Below are positions 35,189-43,664 of a DNA stretch of 50,593 bases, piece by piece (the stretch's first letter is position 1; each line of letters begins with the position of its first letter). A program made the translations under genes and the position numbers. The notes beneath the pieces were generated by a model. The model was not told where the DNA came from, ran no database searches, and worked only from the letters and a program-made list of their open reading frames with translations. This stretch comes from an uncultured Pelagibacteraceae bacterium. GTDB taxonomy: Bacteria; Pseudomonadota; Alphaproteobacteria; Pelagibacterales; Pelagibacteraceae. The stretch spans positions 1 through 50,593 of the forward strand of contig CABYXQ010000004.1 of the NCBI GenBank assembly GCA_902522915.1. The letters run 5' to 3'.

Positions 35189-35476
35189 TTATACTCCTTT
35201 TATTATTATTTGATTTGTATCAGCGTTATCTAATCTGATTTGTCTTATCGGCTTATATTCTTCAGAATGATACCACTCTAAAGCTTTCTCGTAAGAAGGA
35301 AATTTAATTACAATGTTTCTGGTATTTTTCCATTCACCTTCTACATGTTCAAACTCGCCACCTCTTACTAAGAATTCTCCTCCAAACTTAGTTACTATCT
35401 CTGTAACATTAGCTAAGTATTCTTTATAGTTTTCAGGATTTTTTACCTCAATTTGAGCAATTGCATAACCTGACAT
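35189..35476 (-). CDS. DUF1330 family protein
   Basis: A 95-residue dimeric alpha-beta-barrel protein with the DUF1330 pattern: SGYAIAQIEVKNPENYKEYLANV, KFGGEFLVRGGEFEHVEGEW and FPSYEKALEWYHSEEYKPIRQIR. Family members are uncharacterised; the fold usually acts in small oxygenases or isomerases. It sits three bases after the GYD-like gene in a packed minus-strand run. Confidence 0.88.
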   Translation of the reverse strand: MSGYAIAQIEVKNPENYKEYLANVTEIVTKFGGEFLVRGGEFEHVEGEWKNTRNIVIKFPSYEKALEWYHSEEYKPIRQIRLDNADTNQIIIKGV

Positions 35477-35479
35477 ATT

Positions 35480-35812
35480 TTACTCAGCAGGTACTACTAC
35501 GCTTTTAGAACCATCGGCAGCTTTTGTGAATGCTTTATTGTAGTCAATAACTTCATGTATCATTAGATCATCCATCAGTCCTGAATTTAAAAAAGCAACT
35601 TTCATTCCAACAACTGTTTCAGCATCTCCTTCTACACAACAGACTACATCAAAACGTCCACGAACCCATTCGTAACTAATCATTTTTCCACCAATGGCTT
35701 CAATAACTTTTTTTGTTGATGCATGTCTATCCGCAGAAGGATCTTTTTGCATTCTTTTTAAAAGTTCTTTACTTACTTTTCCGATTACATAATATTTTGC
35801 CATTTTAGACAT
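35480..35812 (-). CDS. GYD-domain-like small protein
   Basis: A 110-residue protein. KYYVIGKVSKELLKRMQKDP, KKVIEAIGGKMISYEWVRGRFDVVCCVEG and VGMKVAFLNSGLMDDLMIHEVI follow the GYD-domain layout (alpha-beta barrel of unknown function). The GRFDVV segment replaces the usual GxYDxV. Two adjacent cysteines (VCC) lie in the third strand. Starts at 35812 or 35803 are both possible; the first overlaps the gene upstream by eight bases. Confidence 0.7.
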   Translation of the reverse strand: MSKMAKYYVIGKVSKELLKRMQKDPSADRHASTKKVIEAIGGKMISYEWVRGRFDVVCCVEGDAETVVGMKVAFLNSGLMDDLMIHEVIDYNKAFTKAADGSKSVVVPAE

Positions 35813-36095
35813 CAATCTTAGTTAATTCCCACACATCCATTTTGTTTACGCACTCATCATAAATTGGTTTTCCAATTGGATTTTTTCCAGACACCATCTC
35901 TTTCATTTTTTCCATATTATGAACAAATACCTTAAACATAACACCGCTTTTATCTGGTTTTACTGCTCCTATAGTTTTTTCTGGATGAGCTGCTGATTTT
36001 CTGACACTCATTCCCTCATCTGATTGCATCCATCCCATAAATTTTTCAAGCTTTCCCTCTTTTAAATCTGCTATCACTAACACTTCTTTTTCCAT
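35805..36095 (-). CDS. Small protein of unrecognised family (barrel-like)
   Basis: A 96-residue soluble protein with a beta-alpha-beta rhythm: KEVLVIADLKEGKLEKFMGWM, a Ser/Arg-rich turn, VMFKVFVHNMEKMKEMVSG, and a terminal VNKMDVWELTKIDV strand. This would suit another dimeric alpha-beta barrel like its DUF1330 and GYD-like neighbours, but I cannot name the family. It has the strongest ribosome site in the window, AAGGAGG (36101-36107), so it is probably abundant. It is the second gene of the cluster. Confidence 0.75.
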   Translation of the reverse strand: MEKEVLVIADLKEGKLEKFMGWMQSDEGMSVRKSAAHPEKTIGAVKPDKSGVMFKVFVHNMEKMKEMVSGKNPIGKPIYDECVNKMDVWELTKIDV

Positions 36096-36100
36096 TATTT

Positions 36101-36107
36101 CCTCCTT
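36101..36107 (-). promoter_or_regulatory. Very strong Shine-Dalgarno site in the small-protein cluster
   Basis: AAGGAGG on the minus strand, five bases before the ATG at 36095. It is a full match to the ribosomal anti-Shine-Dalgarno and settles this start codon. Confidence 0.85.
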
Positions 36108-36164
36108 ATTTTTATTTTTTTAATTACTAACTTTAATTACTTTAGTCAGAAAAACCAAACATTA

Positions 36165-36539
36165 CTATTTTTTCATTGAGTTAAAACTACTTAGCGTATC
36201 ATCAAAAGCCATAAACATTGACATTTTTCCATCTGTCACTTCAAAATAATGACCAAAAATAGTATCCATTCCTTCAGCTGTTGCTTTGCATTTAGCAAAT
36301 ACTTTGTTTCCTTCTGCAATCATGAATTCAGGAGTTACTGAAAAATTATTCCAATGTTGTGGAATCAGGGACATAGTTTTCATCATTGCTTCCTTTCCTT
36401 TGTGAGTTCCTGACATTGGATGTTTATCTCCAGGGAAAACCCAAGTTATATCATCATGAACTACTTCATTGAAGAATGTTTGCATGTCTCCTTTACCAAA
36501 TAATTCATATCCTCTTTGTACAAGTTCTTTTGCGTCCAT
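36165..36539 (-). CDS. SnoaL/ketosteroid-isomerase-like protein, upstream copy
   Basis: A 124-residue NTF2-fold protein: AKELVQRGYELFGKGDMQTFFNEVVHDDITWVFPG, HPMSGTHKGKEAMMKTMSLIPQHW, and the strands FMIAEGNKVFAKCKATAEGMDTIFGHYFEVTDGKMSMFMAF. These are the classic SnoaL-like positions, with Asp and His lining the pocket. It is the first gene of the minus-strand cluster; a good AAAGG ribosome site precedes the ATG. A 69-base gap separates it from the next gene, which may hold a second promoter or processing site. Confidence 0.85.
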   Translation of the reverse strand: MDAKELVQRGYELFGKGDMQTFFNEVVHDDITWVFPGDKHPMSGTHKGKEAMMKTMSLIPQHWNNFSVTPEFMIAEGNKVFAKCKATAEGMDTIFGHYFEVTDGKMSMFMAFDDTLSSFNSMKK

Positions 36540-36719
36540 TTTTTACCTTTCTGTGTTGTTTTTATTTAAACCAATTTTTTTATTATCCAAAAATTTTTAG
36601 ATAAATAATTATCTTTTTTATGAATAATTTACTTTAACTTTGATTAGTTACAGAAATGTTAAAATCACTAATGAGGTATGCATAAATCAAATAATGATTT
36701 TATTAAAAATATAGACTTT
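36540..36719. promoter_or_regulatory. Upstream region of the small-protein cluster, longest gap in the window
   Basis: About 180 bases between the 3' end of cysK and the first gene of the small-protein cluster, both on the minus strand. It is the longest spacer here and should hold the cluster promoter. No clear operator, terminator hairpin or RNA fold was found by eye. Confidence 0.4.
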
Positions 36720-37721
36720 TTACAACCAGTTGGGAAAAGGGAGCCCTTTTTTCAGAAGAAAATCTTTGTTAAACATTTTAGTACTGTATTTGTCACTTCT
36801 ATCACACAGAATTGTAACAATGGTCTTTCCAGGACCTAATTCTTTACCCAATCTAATTGCACCTGCGATATTTATTCCACAACTAGTTCCAAGGCTTAAA
36901 CCTTCATTTTGAATTAAATCATAAAGAATCGGTAATGCTTCATGATCATCAATTGAATATGCATCATCAATTTTAGCATTTTCAAAATTTTTAGTTACGC
37001 GGCTAGATCCAATGCCTTCAGTAATAGACTCTCCCTCAGATTTTAGTTTTCCATTTTTAATATAACTATAAAGAGAAGATCCTTTAGGGTCTGACAAATA
37101 AATTTTAACGTCTTTATTTTTTTCTTTTAATGCATTGCTAATTCCTGAAATTGTTCCACCTGTTCCAGATGAACAAGTAAAACCATCAATTTTTCCTTCA
37201 GTCTGCTCCCAGATTTCTTGACCTGTTCCTTCATAGTGACCTTTAGCGTTTGCTGTATTATCAAATTGATTTGCCCATATTACACCGTTATTATTAGTAG
37301 GTCTTAATTCTTCTGCTATTCTAGAGGCAACTTTTACAAAATTATTATCATCACTATATGGTTTTGGTGGAACTAATCTTAATTCAGCACCTAAATTTCT
37401 AAGTAAATCCTTTTTTTCTTGAGTTTGATTATCATTCATTACAATAATTGTTTTGTATCCAAGTGAATTTCCTAATAAACCTAAACCAATACCAGTATTA
37501 CCAGCTGTACCTTCTACAACAATACCACCTTTAGAAATTAATTTTTTATCTTGTGCATCTTTAAGCAATGCTAATGCAGCTCTATCTTTAACAGATCCAC
37601 CTGGATTTAAAAATTCTGCCTTTCCATAAATATTACAACCTGTAATCTCAGATGCGGCTCTTAATTTTATTAAAGGGGTATTTCCTATACCGGAAATAAA
37701 ATTATTTTGTATATTAGTCAT
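36720..37721 (-). CDS. cysK: Cysteine synthase (O-acetylserine sulfhydrylase)
   Basis: A 333-residue PLP enzyme. K45 in GGSVKDRAAL holds the cofactor; TAGNTGIGLG binds the substrate carboxylate and SSGTGGTISG the PLP phosphate. It joins O-acetylserine and sulfide to cysteine. The cysE gene is directly upstream, overlapping by one base, so substrate supply and use are co-expressed. A cystathionine beta-synthase-like activity is a weaker alternative. Confidence 0.93.
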   Translation of the reverse strand: MTNIQNNFISGIGNTPLIKLRAASEITGCNIYGKAEFLNPGGSVKDRAALALLKDAQDKKLISKGGIVVEGTAGNTGIGLGLLGNSLGYKTIIVMNDNQTQEKKDLLRNLGAELRLVPPKPYSDDNNFVKVASRIAEELRPTNNNGVIWANQFDNTANAKGHYEGTGQEIWEQTEGKIDGFTCSSGTGGTISGISNALKEKNKDVKIYLSDPKGSSLYSYIKNGKLKSEGESITEGIGSSRVTKNFENAKIDDAYSIDDHEALPILYDLIQNEGLSLGTSCGINIAGAIRLGKELGPGKTIVTILCDRSDKYSTKMFNKDFLLKKGLPFPNWL

Positions 37722-38299
37722 TATTCTTCTTTGTCGTCACTATCAGCCGTAATACCATATGGTTTGAAATCATCATTTGCAACACCGACATTTTTTGCTG
37801 GTATACCAACCATAACAGCTTTTTCAGGCACATCTTTTGTTACAACTGCGTTAGCACCAATTTTAGCAAACTTTCCAACAGTTACTGGTCCTAAAACTTG
37901 AGCTCCCGAACCTATTACAACACTATCTTTAATTGTTGGATGTCTTTTAATATTACGTTGATCATTAGAATTTATACTTGGAGCAATTCCTCCGAGTGTT
38001 GCCATATGATATATAGTTACGTTATCACCAACATCTGATGTTTCTCCAATAACTACACCCATACCATGATCTATAAATAAATTTTTTCCAATTTTTGCTT
38101 TTGGATGAATTTCAATTCCTGTTAAAAATCTAGAAAATTGTGAGATTATTCTTGCAATTAAATCAAACTTTGCGACAGAAAAAAAATTTGCAATTCTGTG
38201 AAAAAAAATAGCTTTAACACCTGGATATGTCAAAATTAAACTTAATTTTGATTTTGCTGCAGGATCACGGTCAATTATTGATTGTAAAAAATCGTTCAT
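37721..38299 (-). CDS. cysE: Serine O-acetyltransferase
   Basis: A 192-residue short CysE (EpsC-type). The N-terminal helices are followed by the left-handed beta-helix: [38 protein letters not shown] and [19 protein letters not shown] show the hexapeptide repeat and the catalytic His and Asp. It makes O-acetylserine. The final residues may dock into CysK, though the end here (DSDDKEE) lacks the usual terminal Ile. Confidence 0.93.
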   Translation of the reverse strand: MNDFLQSIIDRDPAAKSKLSLILTYPGVKAIFFHRIANFFSVAKFDLIARIISQFSRFLTGIEIHPKAKIGKNLFIDHGMGVVIGETSDVGDNVTIYHMATLGGIAPSINSNDQRNIKRHPTIKDSVVIGSGAQVLGPVTVGKFAKIGANAVVTKDVPEKAVMVGIPAKNVGVANDDFKPYGITADSDDKEE

Positions 38300-38438
38300 G
38301 TTAATCTTTTATTTTTAATTAAGCTGTCAGTTATATAGTGATTTTATGAAATATTTAAAGAGCAACTTATGTTTAAAAATAGCAATTATTTCTAATGTCT
38401 CTGTTGTTCAAGTTAAAAAAAAAGTTTAATAAAACTTA
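38300..38438. promoter_or_regulatory. Divergent control region cysE / lysE-family gene
   Basis: These 139 AT-rich bases hold the 5' ends of the cysE-cysK unit and of the LysE-family exporter unit. No distinct operator or RNA element was recognised. Confidence 0.4.
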
Positions 38439-39044
38439 ATGGAATATCTAATATTAGGTTTTTTTACTGGTTTAAGTTTAATTTTAGCATTAGGTGCTCA
38501 AAATATTTTTGTTATTGAACAAGGTTTAAAAAAACAACATGTATTTCTTGTTTGTCTAATATGTTCAGTATCAGATTTAATATTGATATTTTTAGGTATA
38601 TTCCTCTTTCACTATTTTAATCAATACTTTAACAAAACAGTAGAATTAATATTTAATTTACTTTTGATCTTATTTTTACTACATTTTATTTATATAAAAA
38701 TTAAAACTCATTATTCAGAAATCAATTTTCATTATGAGTTAACAAATATTTCGAAAATAAATATATTTATAAGAACTCTTGGATTTACTTATCTAAACCC
38801 ACATGTTTATTCTGATACAGTTTTTTTTCTAGGAAATTTTTCTAAAAATTATCAATTAAATCAAAAAGTGGCTTTTGGATTAGGTGCATCTATAGCCTCA
38901 TTTTTATTTTTTTTTGCATTAGGCTATTTATCTAATTACTTATCAAAATATGCTAAAAGTAAAAAAATTTGGAAAATAATTAATATTTTTATTATATCTT
39001 TTATGAGTGTTTTAGTTTTTTATATTATTAAGGAAATATTATGA
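38439..39044 (+). CDS. LysE/ArgO family amino acid exporter
   Basis: A 201-residue protein with six spans. LALGAQNIFVIEQGLKKQH is the family signature near the N-terminus and LNPHVYSDTVFFLGNF the conserved span-4 motif. It exports basic or other amino acids. It ends in ATGA with the alpha/beta hydrolase gene. Linkage to the sugar importer downstream may be incidental. Confidence 0.9.
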   Translation: MEYLILGFFTGLSLILALGAQNIFVIEQGLKKQHVFLVCLICSVSDLILIFLGIFLFHYFNQYFNKTVELIFNLLLILFLLHFIYIKIKTHYSEINFHYELTNISKINIFIRTLGFTYLNPHVYSDTVFFLGNFSKNYQLNQKVAFGLGASIASFLFFFALGYLSNYLSKYAKSKKIWKIINIFIISFMSVLVFYIIKEIL

Positions 39045-39793
39045 GCAATATTTATGTGGATGATATTGGAAAAGGTTTTCCATTGGTTTTTGTACATGGG
39101 TATCTTGGATCATCAGAAATGTGGTGCCTTCAGAAAAATTATTTTTCAAAATATTGTAGAGTTATAGCTCCTGCTATACCTGGGTTTGGTGAAAGTCATA
39201 ATGCGAAATCTTTAAACTCTATAAATGATATGGCAAAAAACATAATTGAAATGCTAAATCAAAAAAAAATTAATAGATTCAATTTAATTGGTCATTCTAT
39301 GGGAGGCATGATTGTTCAAGAAATAACAAAAATAATTGGTCACAGAGTTAATAAATTAATTTGTTTTGCGACAGGATCTATAGGAGACATTCCTGGTAGA
39401 TTTGAAACAATGGATGAAACAAGAGATAAGTTGAAAAAAGATGGTGCAAAAATTTCATTTTCTAGGGTTCCACCAAAATGGTTTGTAAATGGCAATAAAG
39501 ATAAGAATTATTTTTTATGTGAAAATGCAGTAATTAATGTTTCTTTAGAAGCAGCTGATAATGCTTTGCTTGCCATGAAAAATTGGAGAGGAATTGATAA
39601 TTTAAAAAATATTGAAAATGAAACTTTAATTATTTGGGGAGATAAAGATATTTCTTATAATTTTGATCAAGTTGATACATTGAATAAAAATATTAAAAAT
39701 AGTCATTTAGAAATTTTTAAAGGCTGTTGTCATAATGTACATTTAGAACAACCAGATAAATTTAATATTTTAATAAAAAATTTTTTAGATTAA
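39041..39793 (+). CDS. Alpha/beta hydrolase
   Basis: A 250-residue hydrolase. The oxyanion strand is FVHGYLGSSEMW, the nucleophile S86 is in LIGHSMGGM, the acid is in IIWGDKDISYNFD and the catalytic His is in GCCHNVHLEQPD. An esterase, lactonase or C-C hydrolase role fits; the substrate is unknown. It lies 24 bases before the ABC ATPase gene and could be part of that transport operon. Confidence 0.88.
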   Translation: MSNIYVDDIGKGFPLVFVHGYLGSSEMWCLQKNYFSKYCRVIAPAIPGFGESHNAKSLNSINDMAKNIIEMLNQKKINRFNLIGHSMGGMIVQEITKIIGHRVNKLICFATGSIGDIPGRFETMDETRDKLKKDGAKISFSRVPPKWFVNGNKDKNYFLCENAVINVSLEAADNALLAMKNWRGIDNLKNIENETLIIWGDKDISYNFDQVDTLNKNIKNSHLEIFKGCCHNVHLEQPDKFNILIKNFLD

Positions 39794-39817
39794 TGTTGTT
39801 AAAAAATAAAAATTATA

Positions 39818-40873
39818 ATGGCAAATATTAAATTTACTGGTGTATATAAATCATTTGGATCTAATGAGATAATTAAAGATTTTAATCTTAAAGGTAAAGA
39901 GGATGAATTTTTAGTTTTAGTTGGGCCTTCAGGCTGTGGAAAATCAACATTACTTAGAATGATAGCCGGCCTTGAAAAAATTGATGAAGGTGAAATATTT
40001 ATAAACGATAAAAAAATAAATGACCTCCATCCCTCGAAACGACAGACAGCTATGGTTTTTCAATCTTATGCTCTTTATCCTCACATGAATGTATTTGAAA
40101 ATATGTCATTTGGTCTAAAAATAGAAAAAAGACCTAAGGAAGAAATTAATTCTAAAGTTTTGCAGGCAGCAAAAATTTTAAAAATTGAAGAACTTTTGGA
40201 AAGAAAACCAAAACAACTGTCTGGAGGGCAAAGACAAAGAGTTGCAATAGGAAGAGCTATAACCCGTAATCCAAAGATTTTTTTATTTGACGAACCTTTA
40301 TCAAATTTAGATGCTGCATTGAGAGCAGAAATGAGAGTTGAAATCTCAAAGTTACATAATCAAATTAAAACTAATATGATTTATGTAACACATGATCAGG
40401 TAGAAGCTATGACTTTAGCTGATAGAATTGTTATATTAAATCAAGGTAATATAGAACAAGTTGGAACACCTGAGGAAATTTATAACGATCCCGACAATAT
40501 TTTTGTTGCTCAGTTTATTGGAACACCCAAGATGAATATATTAGAAATTAATGAGGAAGATATTATTTCTGAAAATACAATTAAGTTATTTGATAATGAT
40601 ATAAAATTTGATAATTTAAAACTAAAAAAATCTAAACTTTTTATAGGCATAAGACCCGAACATCTAAAAACTAACTTAAAAACAAATTTCACTTTCAAAC
40701 CAGAAATTGAATTAATTGAAAATCTTGGTAATGAAAAAATTATATATATTAAAAAGGATAAGCATCAATTAAGTGCAAAAATTCCTAGCAATATTAATAT
40801 TCAAAATTCAATTGGTTTTGATTTAGAAAACTTATTTGTTTTTGATCAAAATGGAGAAAGAACAAGATCTTAA
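39818..40873 (+). CDS. Sugar-type ABC transporter ATP-binding protein, UgpC/MalK-like
   Basis: A 351-residue ATPase. Walker A GPSGCGKST is at 36-44, then VFQSYALYPHMNVFEN, signature LSGGQRQRVAIGRAI, Walker B IFLFDEPLSNLDA and H-loop VTHDQVEAMTLADRI. A MalK-type regulatory TOBE domain follows from about 235. It powers the importer encoded at 41028-44847. Its position ahead of the binding-protein gene, separated by 154 bases, suggests the binding-protein gene also has its own promoter. Confidence 0.92.
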   Translation: MANIKFTGVYKSFGSNEIIKDFNLKGKEDEFLVLVGPSGCGKSTLLRMIAGLEKIDEGEIFINDKKINDLHPSKRQTAMVFQSYALYPHMNVFENMSFGLKIEKRPKEEINSKVLQAAKILKIEELLERKPKQLSGGQRQRVAIGRAITRNPKIFLFDEPLSNLDAALRAEMRVEISKLHNQIKTNMIYVTHDQVEAMTLADRIVILNQGNIEQVGTPEEIYNDPDNIFVAQFIGTPKMNILEINEEDIISENTIKLFDNDIKFDNLKLKKSKLFIGIRPEHLKTNLKTNFTFKPEIELIENLGNEKIIYIKKDKHQLSAKIPSNINIQNSIGFDLENLFVFDQNGERTRS

Positions 40874-41027
40874 TACAACTTTGAATTGATATTTTATTAT
40901 TTCTATAATTAAAAAAATTAAAAAACCTTTTAAAACCTATTTTGGGTTATTTTTAAATTGTATTTTTTTTTTAATCAATACAAAATTATTTTTTAAAAAA
41001 TACTCATATGATTAAAAAGGGGGATCA
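40874..41027 (+). promoter_or_regulatory. Leader region of the sugar-importer binding-protein gene
   Basis: These 154 bases are extremely AT-rich. A weak hairpin, AACC/GGTT (40934-40948), is followed by T-runs and may end ATPase transcription. A 7-base inverted repeat TTGTATT/AATACAA (40958-40964, 40977-40983) is a possible operator. The strong ribosome site AAGGGGG lies just before the ATG at 41028. Confidence 0.4.
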
Positions 41028-42353
41028 ATGAAATATATAATAAAAGTATTATGCGTATTTGCATTTTTTTGTACAAATATTTCTTACGCAGATATTAAGT
41101 TTTGGACTACAGAAGTCCAGCCAGCACGTATGGCTAAACAAGAAGAAATGGCTAAATCTTTTGAAGCTAAAACTGGAATTAAGGTTGAGGTAATTCCAAT
41201 TGAAGAAAAAGATCTTGGTACTAGAGCTACTGCTGCAGCTGCTGCAGGTGATTTACCAGATGTAATTTATCACACTTTACAGTATGTTTTACCTTGGGCT
41301 GAAGCAGGTATTTTAGATGTTGATGCCAATAACGATGTAGTAAAATCTCTTGGTAAAAAAACTTTTGCACCAGGTGCACTCAACATGGCAAAATCTGGAT
41401 CTAAAATTGCTGCTGTTCCAGTTGATGGCTGGACTCAAATGGTTGTTTATAGAAAAGATCTTTTTGAGCAAGCAGGTTTAAAACCACCAACAAATTATGC
41501 AAACATTACTAAAGCAATAGAGACTTTATCAGGTAATAACATGTACGGTTTTGTTGCTGCAACTAAAACTGATGAAAACTTTATGAGTCAAGTTTTAGAG
41601 CATGTATTGTTAGCAAATGGTGTTAACCTCGTTAAAAAAGGTGGAACAAAAAAACAAGGAAAAGCTCTTAAAAATTCATTAGAATTTTATAAAGTTCTTG
41701 CAAAAGCTAGTCCTCCAGGTGAATTATACTGGAAACAGTCTAGAGCATTATACTTTGCTGGAAGAGCTCCAATGATTATTTGGTCACCATTTATTATGGA
41801 CGAATTGGCTGGATTAAGAGACTCTGCACCACCTACTTATAATGTTGATCCAACATCAAATGAATTAGCTCAAAAAACTGGTTTTATAACTAATTTTAGC
41901 GGACCAAATAACAAAAAAGGTGCTGCTTGGGCTGACATAAGATATATGGGCGTTACAGCTGATGCTGATACAGATGAAGCTAAACAGTTCATAATGTATT
42001 CAATGGATGAAGGATATACAAGCACACTCTCAATAGCACCAGAAGGTAAGTTTCCTGTTAGAAGAGGAAACTCAAGTGATCCAAGTGCATTTACAAAAGC
42101 ATGGAGTAAGTTACCTGTAGGTGTAGATAGAAAAGCTCCACTGACCGATTTGTATTCTGCAGATGTTATAAATAATATAGTTGCAGGTTTGGATACAGCT
42201 AGCAGATGGGGAGTTAAAGAAGGAGAGCTTTCTAGAGCATCTAAAATTATTAACGCTCAATTCTTAAATAGAATCACAAGAGAATACATTGACGATCAAA
42301 TTTCTGTTGATGAAGCAGTTGATAAAATAAATGCAGAGTTAGCTAAATTCTAA
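41028..42353 (+). CDS. Sugar ABC transporter substrate-binding protein, MalE/UgpB-like
   Basis: A 441-residue periplasmic binding protein. The signal peptide (about 1-21) ends SYA, and the mature part starts with DIKFWTTEVQPARMAKQEEM. The cluster-1 features FEAKTGIKVEVIPIEEKDL, PDVIYHTLQYVLPWAEAG and AVPVDGWTQMVVYRKDLF are typical. It delivers a sugar or glycoside to the permeases. A perfect terminator-type hairpin follows immediately, and a strong ribosome site precedes, so it is probably made in large excess. The hydrolase at the operon end points to a glucosyl- or mannosyl-glycerate-like ligand. Confidence 0.92.
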   Translation: MKYIIKVLCVFAFFCTNISYADIKFWTTEVQPARMAKQEEMAKSFEAKTGIKVEVIPIEEKDLGTRATAAAAAGDLPDVIYHTLQYVLPWAEAGILDVDANNDVVKSLGKKTFAPGALNMAKSGSKIAAVPVDGWTQMVVYRKDLFEQAGLKPPTNYANITKAIETLSGNNMYGFVAATKTDENFMSQVLEHVLLANGVNLVKKGGTKKQGKALKNSLEFYKVLAKASPPGELYWKQSRALYFAGRAPMIIWSPFIMDELAGLRDSAPPTYNVDPTSNELAQKTGFITNFSGPNNKKGAAWADIRYMGVTADADTDEAKQFIMYSMDEGYTSTLSIAPEGKFPVRRGNSSDPSAFTKAWSKLPVGVDRKAPLTDLYSADVINNIVAGLDTASRWGVKEGELSRASKIINAQFLNRITREYIDDQISVDEAVDKINAELAKF

Positions 42354-42367
42354 CAATTTAATTTTAC

Positions 42368-42404
42368 AAAAAAAGCGGATAAGATTATTTATCCGCTTTT
42401 TTTT
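42368..42404 (+). terminator. Perfect intrinsic-terminator hairpin between binding protein and permease
   Basis: The arm AAAAAAAGCGGATAA (42368-42382) pairs exactly with TTATCCGCTTTTTTT across a six-base loop, and eight T residues end the element at 42404. The permease ATG is the very next base (42405). It should terminate most transcripts after the binding-protein gene, with read-through into the membrane genes. Confidence 0.9.
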
Positions 42405-43664
42405 ATGAAAGATACACTAGCAAACACAGAACGAAAAACTGCATATATACTAACCTTGCCTGCAGTTTGTTTAGTTTTTGCTGTTATTTTATTTCCAATT
42501 TTTGCAAATATTTGGATTAGTTTTAAAGAAGTTGAATTAAAAGATATCAGAATTCCTGAACCAAGGGCAAAAAAAATCGTTAAATCTATTTCAGGGGATC
42601 CTACTAAAATAAATATATTATATAAATTAAGAAATAGCTCCTTAATTCAAGAGTTAAGAGATGTTTCATTTCAAGACAAATTTCCCAAAAATTTTAAAAT
42701 TGAAGAATTAGATTCAAGATGTGAGTTTATAAAATCTATTTTAAAATGCAAGTTTGGCAATTGGCCAAAAAAATATAAAGAAAATTTCCAAGTAGTATTT
42801 CAAACAGATGATGGGTCAAAAATAGACAAAAAAAAACTTAAATTAATAAAACCTAAATTAGACGGTAAGTCAGACAATATTTTGTTAAACACAAATTTTA
42901 CCTTAAAAAATTTTAAAAAAGTTTTATTTGAAAATGAGTTTATAGATTTACTACTAACAACATTTTACTATACTTTTTTTGGTACTATTGGTTCAATTGT
43001 ATTTGGCATTCTTACAGCTCAAATGGTAAATCAAAAATTTTATGGCAGAACATTTATGAGGAGTGTTTTACTTTTTCCATATGTGGCTCCTGTAGTAGCT
43101 TTAGCATATACATGGGAGCTTCTATTAGACCCAACAAGTGGAACGTTAAATAGTTTATTAATAAATTATCAAATTATTGAAACCCCTGTAAATTTGCTTG
43201 GACAAAAATATGTTGAAATTAATATTTTAGGATTTGATTTCAAGTTAAGGTTAGCTCTAACAACAGTGATAATGTTTGAGATTTGGAGATATTTTCCGTT
43301 AGCATTTTTATTTATTCTTGCTAGACTTCAGGCTATTCCAAAAGAATTATATGAAGCTGCGGATGTAGATGGCGCCAGTCCATTTCAAAAATTTTTTAAA
43401 ATAACTCTACCTCAAATTACAGCAGTAATTTCAATTTTATTTATGATTAGATTTATATGGAACTTCAATAAATTTGAGGATGTTTTTTTACTTACGGGAG
43501 GTGCTTCAGGAACTAGAACTTTGCCAATAAATGTTTATCAACAAGGATTTGCAATTTCTGACATTGGAATGGGATCAGCTGTTTCAATGGTAATTGTAGT
43601 TTTACTTTTAATGTTTATGTTTTTTTATTTTAAACTTTTAGGGAAGAGAGTAGATGAGAACTAA
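42405..43664 (+). CDS. Sugar ABC transporter permease, MalF/UgpA-like with an inserted domain
   Basis: A 419-residue permease. Span 1 is about 12-38; a soluble stretch from about 41 to 163 separates it from the remaining spans. The stretch has C106 and C115, which could form a periplasmic disulfide. The EAA loop ELYEAADVDGASPFQKFFKI is standard. Typical UgpA proteins lack the insert and have about 290-300 residues. The ATG touches the T-run of the terminator, so there is no separate ribosome site. The next gene overlaps by 11 bases. Confidence 0.9.
   Translation: MKDTLANTERKTAYILTLPAVCLVFAVILFPIFANIWISFKEVELKDIRIPEPRAKKIVKSISGDPTKINILYKLRNSSLIQELRDVSFQDKFPKNFKIEELDSRCEFIKSILKCKFGNWPKKYKENFQVVFQTDDGSKIDKKKLKLIKPKLDGKSDNILLNTNFTLKNFKKVLFENEFIDLLLTTFYYTFFGTIGSIVFGILTAQMVNQKFYGRTFMRSVLLFPYVAPVVALAYTWELLLDPTSGTLNSLLINYQIIETPVNLLGQKYVEINILGFDFKLRLALTTVIMFEIWRYFPLAFLFILARLQAIPKELYEAADVDGASPFQKFFKITLPQITAVISILFMIRFIWNFNKFEDVFLLTGGASGTRTLPINVYQQGFAISDIGMGSAVSMVIVVLLLMFMFFYFKLLGKRVDEN

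Noticed and set aside
40958..40983. Inverted repeat TTGTATT/AATACAA as a regulator site for the sugar importer
   Set aside because: Short, AT-rich and without the central CG usual for LacI-type operators; not strong enough for a separate feature.
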